A DNA stretch of 64,000 bases from Hyaloperonospora brassicae (GCA_947650285.1 CANTFL010001122.1:1-64000), one strand, 5' to 3'. Positions 10,473 to 26,060 are shown, counted from the first letter of the stretch. The notes: a model not told the origin generated them from the sequence alone. Made by a program: numbers and translations.

Positions 10473-12702
10473 TTATAGTATTTCAATTGTTTTCAGAGAA
10501 AAATGTAGTTCAATTGATAGCGCCCCATTGCAATCATGGGTGACCGAAAAAAAAGCCAACACCTGATTCAAACTGGTTCCTCTCAACTAAAACGTCAAGA
10601 CTTTAACTAACTGAATTGACGCGCAGGTATGATTGCAGCATACAAGTGGCGGTATCGCATCTAATATATGCAACATTTGTTTCATTTTTATGGATGTGGG
10701 GGAATGGAAGCAGTCAAAAAAACCGAACGACTTGCCGTCATACGCTGGTCAAATGAACGATATCTAGTTCCCTGCCATTTTTACTTTTCCAAGCCCACAT
10801 TGGTATTTTACAAACAACATGTCGCTTTGAAGTGATGTGAATTTGCAAGAGAACGAAGATGGCGCAAAGATGGTTGAAAATGTGTGGTGGGGTGGTGATT
10901 GCTCTTTTGAAACGTCGATACCAACTCTCCACTGGCACCCGGACGACCGACTAACGGAGGGGGTACTCCGAAATTCGCGATCTCTTCTCTTATCGCGAAT
11001 TTCACTTGTCGCTTCACCACAGATGCATATAGTGATCTGGAAAGGAGCCGAGTGCTCAACTGAAGCAGCGCGGAGTCCGGCATCCTGGCGAATCTGACAT
11101 TTATAAACCCATCAAAGATAACAAGACTAATTTGAAGGAGCTAACGCGAGAACGAGATTCTGGAAGCGATAAATGAGGAACGAAAGGAAGTAGGAATTAG
11201 TAGAGATGTAACGCCTGTCGCAGAAATGTTCATCCTACCAAAAATATCGAACTCATGCGTGTACCTGCTGCCTGATCATTGTTTCCCAAAAAACCTACAA
11301 TGCACTTATAGATTATTCTACAGTCACCTAATAAATGTATGCAAGGCACCTAACACCCGAAAGGGCCCTTGACATGTGCCGTAAATAATTAGGTTATTTG
11401 AGATACATAATGCTTCGTATCATAGAATTATACTTCTTTGGTAATAAAAACTTACAGCCTTCAACTCAAAGGTCATAAAACAAGCTCGGTGGGATGCCCA
11501 ATGTTTTTCTACCAAGGGTTACAACGTCCCGGGAACTACAAATTGGACCGCGACCGGTATGTTCTATACGCGAAATTTAAATTTTTGGATGAATTTATAT
11601 AAGTTGACCGTATGTTTCTTTCACGATCAAAACGAGCGGTGACAAAGAGCGATTAATCTTTTTCCCAGAAGCCACTAAATTTTTGCCTTATACATTGTCT
11701 TGCGGCACCTACTTTCTGCATGCGTATTCAAAAGTTATTCCTTGGCTTGTCAAAGCCCCCAGAAGAGTTTGTCTACAACAAGAAGCACATTGTGAGGCGA
11801 AACGCTTCCGAAACTGGCCTCACGATGGACTTTGGCTTTCATGACTGTAAATTATATATCGCCTATTATATGCGCACATACTCCTTTCGTACAGGTCAAC
11901 AGAAATAATTGAAATACACATTTATATATTTTCATAAAATATACATACATACATGAATTTTTATGTTTATGTTCCTATTTCAAGTAAGGGTCAAGATGCA
12001 CGAATAAAATCGACATTGTCTGTCAAATTTCCATATTTGCTCCTTTTACAAAATGTCGTTACCATAACATGTATAAAGTTGCTACATGCCTTGTCGTGAC
12101 GGTTATCACGATCATTTTACGTAGATTTGATATAGAAAGCACCGAGGACTCGTTTTGCGAACACCGCGGTCGAAAGGGATATCATTATTATATATTTTCG
12201 TCGATTCCGCGCTCATCATTTCATAATCCCTGCTTTTAATTTAATAGCATCTTTTTTAGCACGACCGCGCAATTTTTCTAAATAAACTAGACGTATCAGC
12301 GTTGAAAAGCCAAGTTTGAAACTCAGGAGATGAAGATCGAATACGATACGTTTGTAGATTGCGATAAAGAAGTGAAGAAACCTGTCATGATATGAAAAGT
12401 AGAACCAAAACAGGATCAAATTTGTAGATCGGTAAGTGCTGATATTACATGATCAAGCCATTGAACTGGCTGAATAGGATGAGCATGCAAATCAAAAGCG
12501 CTTATATTATACTGGATCAATGGTTTTGCTCACTTCTTCAGAAGGTTTGCGGAGTAAATCTAGCGTTTTCTGCTAGTACATGCTGAAAAAGCTTGCGTGT
12601 ATACAAGTCTCGGGACACCTAAGCACGACTAAACCATTGAATCTTCCAAAAGAAAGCTGCTGTTTTTATGCAGATATTTTGATTCGTGCACGATAGATAC
12701 TG
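10473..12702. other. No gene recognised
   Basis: 2.2 kb of AT-rich sequence with only short ORFs (60-91 codons) and no recognisable domain or repeat. Confidence 0.45.
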
Positions 12703-13160
12703 TGTAACGGGGTGAGCCTATTACGTGTCATCGATATTGTTATATATCAATGTAAATTTCATCTTAGTTAATAACGCTCATTAATATTACCTTCGTAAGA
12801 AAATATTGACGGCGTATTACCTTCAAGAGTTATGGCCTTCGACCGCTCCACGAATAGATTAATGTGGACCATGTTATCCATAAAATTATCCACTAACCGC
12901 TGCTAGACGTGCGGAATGTGTGGTGAGCGAGAAATATACATAGGAAATTGGAGCTTCATATATTAGAGGGTAAAAAGAAGAATGTTGTGTGATAGAAATA
13001 TAACTATATCACATACCGTTTTATTTCCCTGTACACCAATTATCCTAGTCCCAGTTTATTCCTTGCGCTTTCTGGAGATCACGTGGACGTGATTTCCGGT
13101 ATGCAGCACCAGCGATATGTAATAATCTTAAGGACTTAACAATTATTGATAATAGAGTGT
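12703..13160 (+). mobile_element. Possible decayed Gypsy LTR
   Basis: The segment opens with TGTAACGGGGTGAGCC followed by TATTACG, which looks like the terminal palindrome of the Gypsy-1 LTR with several decayed stem bases. Downstream, near 13134, a GACTTAA-rich stretch vaguely resembles the middle of that LTR. No matching 3' end or TSD was found, so only the left boundary is supported. Confidence 0.35.
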
Positions 13161-16100
13161 TATGTTACAAAATCGACTTGTCGGCAGAGTTCCGAGTGGC
13201 AAACTATAAAAAAGATACCTTTTGACCTGTTTCCAAATTGGTTTATCCGTTCCTGTTGCTCTCCTTCATTACAATATGGGTCTACATAAAAAAACGATTG
13301 TTTCTGTAGTTTTCATGAAAAGGCATGTTTTTAATGACAAACGCTTGCAACAATCTTGAAAAGAATTAGTCTATGTGTTTCCGTGCACTGAAACATAGTC
13401 TTTTGATGGATATACAGGTCCATTATTTTTATCTGTATTTTATTGGATATGCCTTGTTACTATAATCATTCGACGGCCATACATGTCGAGATTATACCGC
13501 TTGTATTATATTTGTTCAATTTCACACAAAACATACATAATGATTATAAAATTGTCATTTACATACCTGTATATACGTCAGGATGTCCTAAAGTGTTAGG
13601 ATAATAAAACACAAAAATAAAAAATACTAAAAATAGTACCATCAATCCAAATAAATCTCTTTAAATAAGCTTGTCTTGTACGCGTTACTCTCTGCTACAA
13701 CTTATAGCTATCAATCGCTACATTCCGATAATTGAATATGAAAATGTGTCAACTCCTCGTATTTTCACTGTAGTATTGTGAAAAATTAAACCTTTTTTAT
13801 TAACCGGTAGGCATCGACATAGCCATTTTACCCTTATTATGGGTCCGTGATCAAGGCTTACTTGTTTAGACGAACAGAGGTCTAAATTACTTTCATTACT
13901 TGGTCGATCACAAAGATTATAGGCGTATTCTGGACTAGCAAGGCTCCTATATTTACACAAGTAATAATTCACATAATCCGGCATGGAACAACCGCACGAC
14001 ATTACATTTTTTCGGATACCAGCATGATTCTTTTGCGCCGCCAATTCATTTGCTAGTACTGACATTAGCCAACTATATACCAAGTTCTTTCTCAGTACAA
14101 TCTATTATATACTTCGCATTTCCCCAATCGTTTCATATAGCCGTGATTTGGCAAAGCCTATATCACTTAAATCGCTGGTGTGAGGCGCGACATTTCAACT
14201 AATTATACTTCCCGACTCTCGAATGGTGAACTTCAGGCCGTGTTTTTGCTGAAAATATCTGCTCTTACCTTGAGCACAATTAGTTTGGGATGGCTTAAGA
14301 TCGTCGCATCGGCATCAAAGTACTGATTTTGCTCTTGTGCATTAAATCGCGATCCGATCTCTGTGCGGGAATCTTTATACAGAGATCGAGTGCTCTTGTG
14401 TCGCGGTCTTTCGCGGTCCATTCTGTAAAACCTTTGAACTGATATTCTGATCCCACGAGCTGTGCCGCGATATTTATATCATCTTTTTTCTTTCGTTTGC
14501 TACATTCATTTTCATTTAAGTCTCACAAAGCACTTGCGCGATCGGGGGCCAAATTCCTCGGAACGGTCCTATCGATCGTGGCTGATAAAAGCAGATCAGT
14601 CCTTTGCGTCGTATACAAGCGTTCCTTCCAAATCACAAGAAACCAGAGAAATATTTCCTGGAAAGGCGAGCGCCGCATGCGTAAGAGAATAAATGTAAAT
14701 CTAGTAATAGCCGATCAACTCAAAATCCCAATTATCTTCTTACCTATCATAAACTGCACAATATTACATGAAGCTGTAATCACCATCACGATCGTTGGTC
14801 GCCTTAAACTCATGTGAAATGTTTACACCGATTTCCCAATACCCAAGCTAAATGTCGCCATCTTTCCCTTCCAAGCTAAACATTAATGTATTTCAAATAT
14901 CACAATTGTATCCAAAAGGTCGGCACAATATCTAAAAGTGAGGGTGTATTTAGTTTTTAGCCAGCTGTGCTCATGACAACAATGTGACATCATTTGAATA
15001 TCTTCCACTGGAACTTAAGATCTAGGTTTGAGAAATTTGCCTTGTAATACTGTTCTCACCTTTTTTTCTTACAATTTTACCTCCAACCGTCAATAGATAC
15101 TCTTCATAAGTCCACGATCTGATCTCAATGGTCATTGTTTGTTATAAACGTAGATTATAATTGGAAAACACTCCCGAACCATATTCAAATAAGCCACACA
15201 CCCGTTTTGTGTGCCGTTTTAAGACACATATAAAACCCCAGATTAACTGGTACGAATCGATTCGGGAAAGTGTCATATCGGAGGGGATGAAGCATATCAC
15301 TGATCTCATCATTCAGTACATCACTCTGGTCAATATCCCTCCTTTGTACCATAGGAAGTAAACCCTATCATCCCACCGTCACGGTCTTCAAAGTCACATT
15401 AGTGAGCGAGGCATATCAAGCTTTGTACGAGCAAAATCAAGTCCTAGGTCAGACTTTTCTCGCTTGAACATCTATCGGCCTTATGGGACACGTACAGGTT
15501 AGACGATACAAAAATTTTCTATCAGAATATTGGAGCTTTGTAACCTTGATTGGACGGAGATCGACTACACTCTTTCTCAAATCGACTTTTGTTACAGGAT
15601 TTGCAAAATCAAAAATTTGTTTCATTTTAGGCCATCCAGATTTTTTAAAGCAGTAGATGAGGCAATTTGCGCACCCTAAATTGAGACGCTGCTACAGCTT
15701 ATATATATTAGGCCTGGCTGCCTTCCGTAACGTTTCGTTGTAAATTATACAATAATTTAAATTAAAAGCATGTGTGTACAAAAGCCATGTGTTATCCTCT
15801 CATTTGTATGAGACACTGTAACGCTTATGGCGCAATCGTACGCCCCTTTCTAATGCTCACACTTCTCACCGCAAGCTACATTCATATGATGTATCGAACC
15901 AGGAAATTTTCTTTGTTATAATTTCACAATAAAAAAGAAAATGAAATAGTCCTCCATTTAATCACGATAATAATAACATGCCCCAGATCATTGAAAAATA
16001 TAAAAAAACCACTTCCTTGTATAATAAAGTTAATGTGGTCCACATGGAACCACACGTCTTGAAATATTTTCATTAGACCATTTTACGGCCGTGACAAACT

Positions 16101-16391
16101 CCCGCCCGGTTTGGAAAGCCGCGAAGAGGGTTCTGCCGCGGGATTGATGCGCTTGCAGCGACCAGTTTCAGGAGCAGAAACGAGATATGAGGAGGTGAAC
16201 ACGTCTTTGTATCATTGGTCGCAGCCGTAAACTAGTCAGTCGGTGTGGTGCTACTGTTGTTGAAATTTTTTAATACTTTTGTTATTGTTTTTTTCAGTTG
16301 CTTTTGTTGATATTGGAACTGCTGGTGTTGATGTAGGTGCTGTGGTTGCTGTGGTTGCTGCTCTGTTGATGATGCTACTGCTATTGATATT
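13161..16391. other. No gene recognised
   Basis: 3.2 kb of AT-rich DNA. ORFs up to 121 codons occur (13718-14083 minus; 14497-14817 plus) without recognisable features. The end of the interval (16240-16420) is a CTG/TTG-rich low-complexity run that reads on minus as a Gln/His-rich stretch. Confidence 0.4.
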
Positions 16392-16739
16392 GTGGTTGTG
16401 GGTGCTGCACCTTTTACTAATATTTTTCTACCAGTGAAATCGCATTCACGCACTCATGGCTTTTATGCGTCGACGTGTCCCGTCGCTGTTCCGCAGTGGG
16501 CGACGTCAAAGCTCGCCAAGTCCGTTCCAATGCCGGAAGACTTTTTTGAGTCTCATTCGCATTCGGAATACGAGTTGCAGTCGGATCTCGAGTCGTAGAC
16601 GCAGTAGCCGGATAAGCCGCAGATGAAGATGCAGTCGCTTGTAGCAGAGGTAAAGGAACGAGATGCAGTCATTTCAGTGAATGAGGTCGCGTATACGAAC
16701 GCCCGCAATACGCGCGTGCTGGTGCTCAATAAAGGACAG
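16392..16739 (+). pseudogene. Coding-like remnant of unknown function
   Basis: One plus-strand frame is open from 16392 to a TAG at 16596-16598, has a second TAG shortly after, and then stays open to a TGA at 16737-16739. It reads as ordinary protein (WATSKLAKSVPMPEDFFES, then an acidic Ser/Glu stretch, then VAEVKERDAVISVNEVAY). The GC content is higher than its surroundings. No family recognised. It may be a decayed host gene exon, or chance. Confidence 0.22.
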
Positions 16740-19700
16740 TGAACGTGTGCGTGTGTGTAGCCAGAAAAAGATGAGTGTGGTGATGCTCCTACCGAGCTGC
16801 GTTTAAGACGTATGACACGGTTTATGATAAAGATAAGATGTACGCAACTTTTACCGTAAATTACCAGCACCTATTGTGAGGGGTTAGAGTAGGTTGCATA
16901 GAGCTCATATAAATTGCGTTGAGAACCATCTAACCATAACCAGAACTTGTATCGATGTGGTGCGCTTTTGTTGATTAAATTGTGGCTGTATCATGATTCT
17001 CGACATGCGAGGCGCTTCTTGAGAGTAGTATAATGGGCACAGGATGCAGCTGAAGTGAGCATAAACTTCAGTAAACCAGGACGTGGGGCATTTTTTTATT
17101 TTCCAATTATCTGGGGTATTTTTATGTTCGTGATTAGATGGGGCAATTGTTTTGATTTTCCAAAAAAAACATTATTCGATTGGTACTTAGATTCATATCT
17201 CTTGTTTATTTTTGTGCATGAATTGTGGCTAGTCCATCCCACAAACGAGCACCATTAATGCTTCATACGTAGATGACAGATTTTTATAAAACCTGGTCTG
17301 ATTTTTATTCATGAATTCATTTTATATGTTGAAAGAACGCAAAAAATCCTTGAAAATAGAAGGCAACCTTGCGTGTTTTCCACGAAACGGTACCTTCCAT
17401 CTCCTAATTGCTTCCCACAGAGCACAACAAGTCATTTTTTGCGTTTCTTGATCTATTTTATCGCATGAATGCAATCCTTTTTTAATCCAGCTCTCATCGA
17501 CTTGTACAGAAAAGCGAAGCGAATGATTCAAGTATCAATAAGCCGCCTGTATATTGAGCTGTATATAGATCATAAAGACCTATATGTTGGATGGTGAGAA
17601 AGTTATTAGTAGGGATAGGTATTACTTCGTTGCGTTTGAATGAAAAACATAATTTTTGCCACCTTAAATATCAATGTATAATCAGACAGTACATAATTAA
17701 GTATTTGCTTCACAATGAGTACAGCCGTGAGGTTCTTTCAAATACTTGTCGTCTGAACCAAATAATCTAGTATCTTTTACTAATGTAAAATGCTCTTCAA
17801 AAGTCGTGACGTATTCTTCCACTCCCACGACGCCTCGAACTACCGACGTAAATGAGTTTAGACTCCGATCCTTTTTCTTGTTGTATCCTACGCTCAACAT
17901 TTACAACCGTCGGTAAGGGCTGTCGTGATTTCTTTGCAATGGCCTTAGGGAAGGGCTATTCATTTGAACTTGGGGTTTCAGGTTATTTCTTTCCATGAGA
18001 AAATATTTACACAGGGATTTGTGTATGTATTGATCTTGATCCAATAAAGCCTGTGAATATGTGCCCGAGACTATCCGAACTTTAGCCAAATACGTCTTTT
18101 GAGTTGGTAAAGTTTGTTTTGTAGGTGATTTTTATTCAAAATAATGCCGTATAATTATTTGCTTCGTGTCGTATATGCTAAATCCACATGATCTTTCCTT
18201 CTGAACACTTCAACAATCGTACATAATTTCATTTTTGTATGCACCATAATTATCCATATGTCTTGGATATATAGTCGTTTTCGTGTTTTCTGCATCTAGT
18301 AGCAGTCGAGTTGGCTCGAGTGTTCTTATTGAACCTGGTCAAAAAATGTAGGGATTATTTTCTTCTTGTCAAGGCACCGCGATTAGAGCTGGTCATCATG
18401 CGGCAAAAATTTCATATCCAGAAGAAGTAACCGCAAGACCTAGATAGAACGATAATTTTCGATCTCTGCTATTGGAACACCGATTATTCGTCGTTTTGCT
18501 TGGCCATGGATACCTTCTAGGAAAGATCAAATCTTAATATTCTGATCCGAACACAGAAATAGCGCCGATTATTCTAATGTTGATAATCCTAAGAAACTTG
18601 CGATCTCCAACCCAATATCCTAATCCAGATCATTGGCGTAATACTGATGTGTCAGTATGCTATATTTATGGACACATTCCGCTGGCTCATTTGATATGAA
18701 CGAATAATGAATCATAATACCATATATTCTCAATATTCTTATTTATTGTGATATCTCGTATCACTGTCCGGTATCATATCATTTAACAACAGTACCTATT
18801 TCATGCATGATCTTGACAAAATAGGGGTAGCAGGTTGTGAACTTTCGGTTGATGTTAAATCTTTGACATACTTGTGTCACATGCTATATGGAGATGCATA
18901 ACTGTATTGGCTTTATCAATGCAAATCTGCTTGGGAAAGATATAGACATGTACAGAACGAGGGGTCATTGGTATTACTTGTTCATATTATATGTCAATCG
19001 ATCAAAAGCCCGGAACCTATATCACGGGAACAATCGGTAAATCTTATGTACAACTTGCGATGCATTTTACCTTAATTTATTATGTCAGTCTAGGGTATCT
19101 GTCTCCTGTCCACTTCACATACGTTTCCAGATCAACAATGTTGCGCTTGTATATACGTACATCAGAAGTAACCGAATTATGAAATGCATAGATTTTTTGT
19201 TGGGGATCCAATCTCCTTCACACATTAGACGGACAGAATTGAAGTCGGTATATGGATATTGACTATCTCAATATCAAGTACTTAGTCTCTACCAACACCG
19301 GCACATCCGATCAATAAATTATCGCTTACATACAATGCTGCTTTTTTGAACCAGAAACTGTAAATACTTAAATTTATAAGACTTAGCAGTATACGCGATG
19401 TGTCTCAAAAAAATAGTTTACTTGCTATAAACTGAGATACCCTAGGTTTGAATTACAATTTTGGCAGAGAACCGTTTACGCACGCAGACCATCTTAAACG
19501 CTCATCTGTCTTTGCAGTAAATGTATGCCTGCAGAACAAATTTGGTGAATCTACCCATATTGACTATGTCAGAATACAGTCACAACAATCACGTACGCTT
19601 TCCTCGATTACTGCGTAGTTTGTTCATAGTAATAAATTGACTTTCATACTGACGGTTACCAAATTTGTCATTCATCTGCTTAATTTGACAAAAAAGCGGG

Positions 19701-22700
19701 CTTTTTGGCGTATTAACATGCATTTATTGCTTCATCCAGGACATTCAGCAATATGTTAGTACTATGAAAAGCTCTATCGCAATGTTCGTAGGTATTAACA
19801 GTTCAATAAAACAAGGCTCCTCCTCCTCCATTGGATCCTTTATCTTTGCCTCAAAAGTAGACTTGCGGGCCCTTATAAGATTGATTGACAGTATTTCACA
19901 TGGATTGAATGTAGGTAAATGACGGGTGAAGAAGTCCTGCCGTGTCAACGTCTTCAACGGATCGTGTAGCGAAAAAATTATTTTAGAGATACGTGATCTG
20001 CTATCCAACCATTCTGATCTGCTATCTACATGCAGACACCAGGCTTTCTGGAAATGTTATTGCAACTTAAATCTAAATTAACATGATACAACATGTAAAA
20101 CTGAAAAAAAACGTCAATGGGCTTGGATACATAGCAATGCACCAGTATCTAGAAATGAAAAGCAGCTAAGCGATCCTCTTACAAGCTTGACCAAGATACC
20201 AAACTGAACCACTTGCTTGATTTTACAAAATTATAAAAGAATTCCGATTCACACGTCACCTATCATGAAGACTACAAAACGCGATGCTCGATCTTTGGAT
20301 CGCTTTTTAGTTTCGTCAGTCCGATACCTGCAATTTAATATTCGCAATACCTATTTGGGTAATGATAACCCCTATAGACCTAGAGCGGTACATGCTTTAT
20401 GTGGGCCATCCATTACATGGGTGATTTTTTGCGTATGGACGATATGTGGCGGTCAAAAATGGATAACTTAAGGTATATCATAATCTTAAACGTTGTAATT
20501 GGTACGCTCGTTTAAAGTTTAATTTAATTCTGCAAGCATGCATTGACTTCCGCTGTAATGCGAATATCCTTTTCATACCGATTGTCATGATAACCGATCA
20601 AAACCCTCAATCATTTCGCCCCTGAGTCTAATGACTAGTTGCGAATAGAACTTTTAGGATAATTCCTTTCAGGGCGGTTAGACGCATGCGACCGTTGGTG
20701 TTTAGTTGCCAATATCTAAATAGCTAAAGAGTTGAAGAGGCTAATGCATCAGGTAACAATAGGGTAAGTTGACAAAGCTATTTACGAGGGGAGTGGAATT
20801 TGTACCTATCACCTCAACATTCGCGGCTTTCGTTTGATGACATTTCTACGTCCATTTAAAGATCAATAATCCGTCTAAGATCGGCATCGATCTATTATAT
20901 TAAACAGAGATAACCGTCCAGATCAGCACTGATATACATGGTGCCTTACGATCGATTATAAATTGTGGAAGATTGTCCCTAATGTTCGGTTCTCTAGGCG
21001 CCAGTAATTACATCAATACATATCATATTGTATCAATCATCTCTTTACTATTACGTCTCAAGCAACTTGAAAACTCGAGGCGCTTTTGCTTCAAAATGAC
21101 ACGGTAAGCGCTACATGCATCTTTTGAGCTTTCGGTTAAGTACCAAAGACCGTTTCAACAATCTTAGGCTTAAACATATCACCCGAAGAGCTCAAAAAAA
21201 CAATGACCTTAACGTCAAATGCGTCCTCTGTACGTCTTGCGTCGATGCGTGCATGTGCGGCGATATACACTGCATGACGTGTCGAACGAGCATTGAAAGA
21301 TTATACTTGCAGCCGATACTAATGAAGGCTTACAGGCAGGTGAACGCAGAAGTGCAAGCGCGCTCCGTGCTAACTTCATTGCGAGTCTTGATGAAAAAAG
21401 AGAATCGCCTTCAGATCAACAATGAGGGACGCGTAAATACATACATCAGGTGATCTTGATATTAAAAATAATAATAAAGGTCACTTTATCAGATTTAGCC
21501 ACAAATAATCAAAGTAGTAAACGAAGGTAATGCAACAATAGAAGTCCGATTATAAAATCGCCATCAGAAAAATAAGTAGCAAATAGTGTTTAAGCGGATC
21601 GTAAAAAAATGGATACTAGTAAAGACTCAGGGTTTTATCACATCCGTTAGTTGTTGGATATAATTTATCTTCGTGATCACCGCCCATGACCGAATAAATT
21701 ATTACTGCACAAAAAGGTGATAACCTTAAACAAGTTGTGCTATTAGTTTTCATACAAATACATTGAAACATTAATCAGATTAATCAAAAACCCACATATC
21801 GACTTAAAGCTCTCATTTACCTTCGGCTAAAGGATCTCTTAGGAGCTATATTGTCTTATATATGTAGATGTATCCAAATACAAAGGACTGAAGATGGGCA
21901 GTTACGCATGGTCTATACTTATGGACGCGCTAGAAAGCTCACTTTTCAGTCTAGTTGTTCATTTTACATTCTGACAAGTTTTCCTAAAACCGAGTGATCC
22001 CCGATCCCACGAGATAAACCAAAAAAACATATTTCATTGCTAATAATGTGTCCGGAACACACGTTTTGGTAAATAGGAACAGTGAGCGGTAAATCTGCCC
22101 GTTTCGGGTGCATTTCTATCAAACTGTGTATATGTGTACTTAACAAATGTTATCCAATCATAAGATCTGCTGATTTGTGGCAATTATAAAAAAAGACTTC
22201 ACCTTATAACACCACCACCACATACCAAACATCACACATGTGGACAAAGTGAGTGAAAAAGAGATAGTAAGAACAGCAAACTCAAGAATGCTGTAGGTTG
22301 CACAGTGCTGGCACAATTTGCTTCTGATAATGGAGTCGCACAATCATGGCGTCGCAATATAATGCTTTACCACTATTGCTTGAAACTAAGCATGCTAAGC
22401 ACGCTTCTAGAGGATTACATACCAAAAGTAGCTTTATTAAGCGAGCATCAATGAGAGGATATATAACATGTTGGAACACAACAGTTACACAGGGTAAAAC
22501 AGTCACAGCTATAAAATAAGTGACGCATCAATCGCTAGGAGGGTCTTATTCATCCACATTGATCTGGCAATGCGCCAATTCAAAAAAAGCGAGGAAATTA
22601 TTGCCGAAAAAAGACTTGCTTACCCATCATATATGGTGTGTCGTGGGTCATAGCACGAAAAATGACAGTTTTCGACGTTTATCCCTTCCCAAGAAAATGT

Positions 22701-25700
22701 CGGTGTTGCGTAACGAATAAGTAGCACTGCTCTTACCGGATATCAATACTGAAAGCAATCGTGCTGAAGAAAGAGTTTCTCACTCGATCGAGGGATTTAT
22801 AAGGACACTAAATGAAAATCTGTCATCGTTTCAGATCAAGCGCGTGCTTAAATTTTTACTCGAATCGAGAATTGACCACTTCCTATTCTACAATCATACA
22901 ATTTTACAAGCGATGTATCACTCGCGATGGCGTGGATTTGCGTATATAATCGTGCAAAGTATTGCTGAACGTTATGTCAAATGGTGACCGGAATAGTCAT
23001 TAAGATATCTCGGGAGAAGGGATGTCTCACACTACTCTATGCATTCAATAACCTTTGAAGGGATGTGGAACGAGCGTGAATAGCGTCAAGGTGTATCCAG
23101 CCGCTATCAGCACTCGCCGGTAAGGCGTGGTGATCCAGGTCACTATATACCATATAAAGAGGTTTCACCGATAGCATCCAGTAAAGGACAATATCTCTCT
23201 AAACAGTGTGAAAGCTACAGAGTTCGCGAGGTGTCATTGTTACTTATTTATTTCTAGTGTGGATGACCAGCTCAAGCCTTCGCCGGTTTCCATGTCTATA
23301 ATCCAAGAGAGGTACTGCATGTAATTAACGAGGAAAGCCATGGAAACGTTGGCGACTTCATAATTAGATAGAAGCGTCTATGTGCGCTTTTATCTGTCAA
23401 TCAAGTCTCTTCGTCGTTAAAAACAGCAATCTTCCGCATGCTTCGCTCGCAGAATCCGCGAAGAAATTTGCATTTTGGGGAACATCGGCACGGGTTTGAA
23501 TTTTATATTGGAGCGGGAGAAGCATCATGCAGTAGCTTTCTTGTTGTCATTTACTGAGTGTAAGGTGTACTTTATCACGCCTAGGCGGGATGTCATGTGT
23601 TCAATTTTTCGTTGTTTCAATGTTATTATTATAAACGACTGTATACAAATTTGTACTTATGTATGCTTTCACTACCACAATGGCATCGACAGATGCGTTT
23701 GTATATTTGTTAGTACACTATACCTCAGTAGCACTATTTTATGCCCTAGTTCTCAATTACGGCTTTCTGAAGTCCTTTAATGTACAGTAGAGCTAAATTG
23801 TCGATTTTTATATTTTATAGCTTTTGCGCCGGCTCCGGTGAGCGGGTGACTTTATCGCGACGACCAAACAAGCAACAGAACTGCGCATAAATGTCACACC
23901 TACATTTCATGTTTGCAGATTACTTCAATGGCCGCCGAGTCACTAAGTGTATCACTAGGCGGCGTGAAGGAGGTTGTTGTAATAGGAAGATTATCGATTA
24001 GAATTGCGCTCCTTTCTGCGGTCGACAGCTTGATCGCACATCTACTGCGCACTGATGGTGACGGCAGTAAGGGTAATTATTTGCGCTTCATATTGGGCCC
24101 GAATCATCAGTAGCAATACCTAATTGATCGGCAGTCCTTCACAAAAAATTGACGTGCGCAGGTACGTTTCAATAAGATTTAAACGTTTGAAATATCTGCT
24201 GCTGTCATGTAGATGCATCGATATTTGTCTCAATATAGGTAGCGATCCTCCACGTATGGATTAAGTGTATAGAACAAGGATGAAAAATAATTAGTACAAA
24301 GGTGATGTGCATTATGTCGGGACGGGAAAGAGTAACCTGTTGACGCCTGATACGGTATGCGAAGCGGTAATTATCAGCGATCTATATCGCACACTGTAAC
24401 GAATTTGTTTAATACAAAATAGTGGTCTAAATGCGCAGCACACTACTTATTGAGGCAAATGTAGTGAAATATTTGCAGCATTTAGTCATTTTGATAGAGC
24501 CGGGCTCGTTTTTTATTTGTTTTTTCAGAGCTTGGATACATGTAGATTAATAACCGAGTTCCAATGTGGCGAATGTCAGCAACCAGCAACCAACCCGCGA
24601 CAACAATACGAAAGTCCGAAACCACGACAACAGTTGCGAGCAGAACGGCATTTTGATCTATAATATGAATGAACAGATTTAATTTGCTTGCGATGCAATA
24701 ACACAGAGATTGTAGCAAAAGATATCATCGTCTATAAGGAAACGAAGATGGCAACGATGTGATTGTTTCAATGTGCGTCAGAAGAAATGCCGTAAACAAC
24801 GACAAGACACAAGTAGTACCGATAACTTATAGAGATTATAATTTGTTTATACAGGTCTTGCTATCATAAAGTTGGGCCCACGCGCGGATGTATTTCACGC
24901 ATTTTAATTTACCCACATGCGGGTCTATTTAGACGTATATGGATAGTGCAAGAGGCAAATTAAACCACGATTTATTGTGACAAAGTAGTTCCAAATGCCT
25001 CAATGATAATATATGTGGCGGCAAAGCTATATTGGGTCTTCGCCGCGATAAATCGCGATGGTAGAAAGATCGAGTACAATGATATGATAAGTTAGAGATA
25101 CGCCCTTAAGAGAATACTGCTAGGCACGTCATAATTTTTCGTAAATAGCTTTCATAGCGCTTCAGTGTTAAATTCATGACTTATCTGAACGGTCTCAAAA
25201 AGAAAAACGTTGCGAAATTAAATGTTCGTGATACCCACTCGAAGTACATCTACCGCTGTCACCGTAAAAATATGAGATGCAAGCGTGGCTGGCTCAACCC
25301 ACTCGTCGGTACCTTCTTCTGTAGAAACAGAGACATGACAACATTTGTTTATAGCTTAAATGGGCTAACGCGACGAATCAATATCAAGAATTTGTGCAGG
25401 CCTGCTTCACATAAAGAATATGATTGTAATTTATGGAAGAGGACTACCAGCGCGCGATACGTAAGCTGAGACTTGGGATCTTGGCAGCGGTATGCAGAGG
25501 CTCACGATCTGGGTGCCTGGTTCCCAAGCCGATACATTCAAATCTCACTAGGGCGTACCGTATCGGGGGGGGTACATATTTATCGTAATCGGTGTATTGA
25601 TATACGGCTAATTATATGTCTTGATTGATAACGTACAAGGCTCTCGCGTCCTAATCAGAAGTGTTCTATGCATACTCAGCTTATTTTTAAAATGACTGCG

Positions 25701-25980
25701 ACACAGACGACATGAATTAGTATCTTGATATTTCGGCAGCACCTACGTGGTGCTATAGACAGGCGTGTCTCAATGCCGTCAAACACCTGCCACTTCTTTC
25801 GACTCACCGACTACGCGGTAACATTTTGCAAGTGTTGAGATAGGCGACTTTACTACTGGGACAATAGATCTTAGCAGTAGTAAATTAAATACTGTATAAG
25901 ACAGAATGAATTCGCAATATCTCTTATCTGTGAAGCAGTCCTCACTCAATCATTTAATACAGTAGTATAAAAATATGTAT
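16740..25980. other. Long AT-rich gene-free tract
   Basis: About 9.2 kb in which no frame shows a convincing gene. The longest ORFs are 97-112 codons (21115-21453 plus is Cys-rich; 25176-25469 plus) and match nothing I know. On minus, 17330-18090 has several adjacent short ORFs that read as coding-like but remain unidentified. No tRNA, array or long tandem repeat was seen. Confidence 0.45.
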
Positions 25981-26060
25981 TGTGACGTCGACTCACCACC
26001 CTTTGCGCGCGTCAAGCAGCAATTGGTGGGTGAATTTTATTCCATGTATTATCCATTAAT
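25981..26060 (-). mobile_element. Gypsy-1-type LTR fragment
   Basis: About 60-80 bp align with the middle of the Gypsy-1 LTR: GTGACGTC, then CACCAC, TTGCGCGCGTC, GC-GC, ATTGGTGGGT. Orientation matches the LTRs of the minus-strand element. Flanks show no further LTR match and no TSD, so it is an old truncated piece. Confidence 0.5.

Noticed and set aside
16232..16453. Gln/His-rich minus ORF
   Set aside because: Arises from a CTG/TTG-rich low-complexity run; no flanking domain.
17322..18089. Three adjacent coding-like minus ORFs
   Set aside because: Different frames with stops between them and no identifiable family; left as unassigned sequence.
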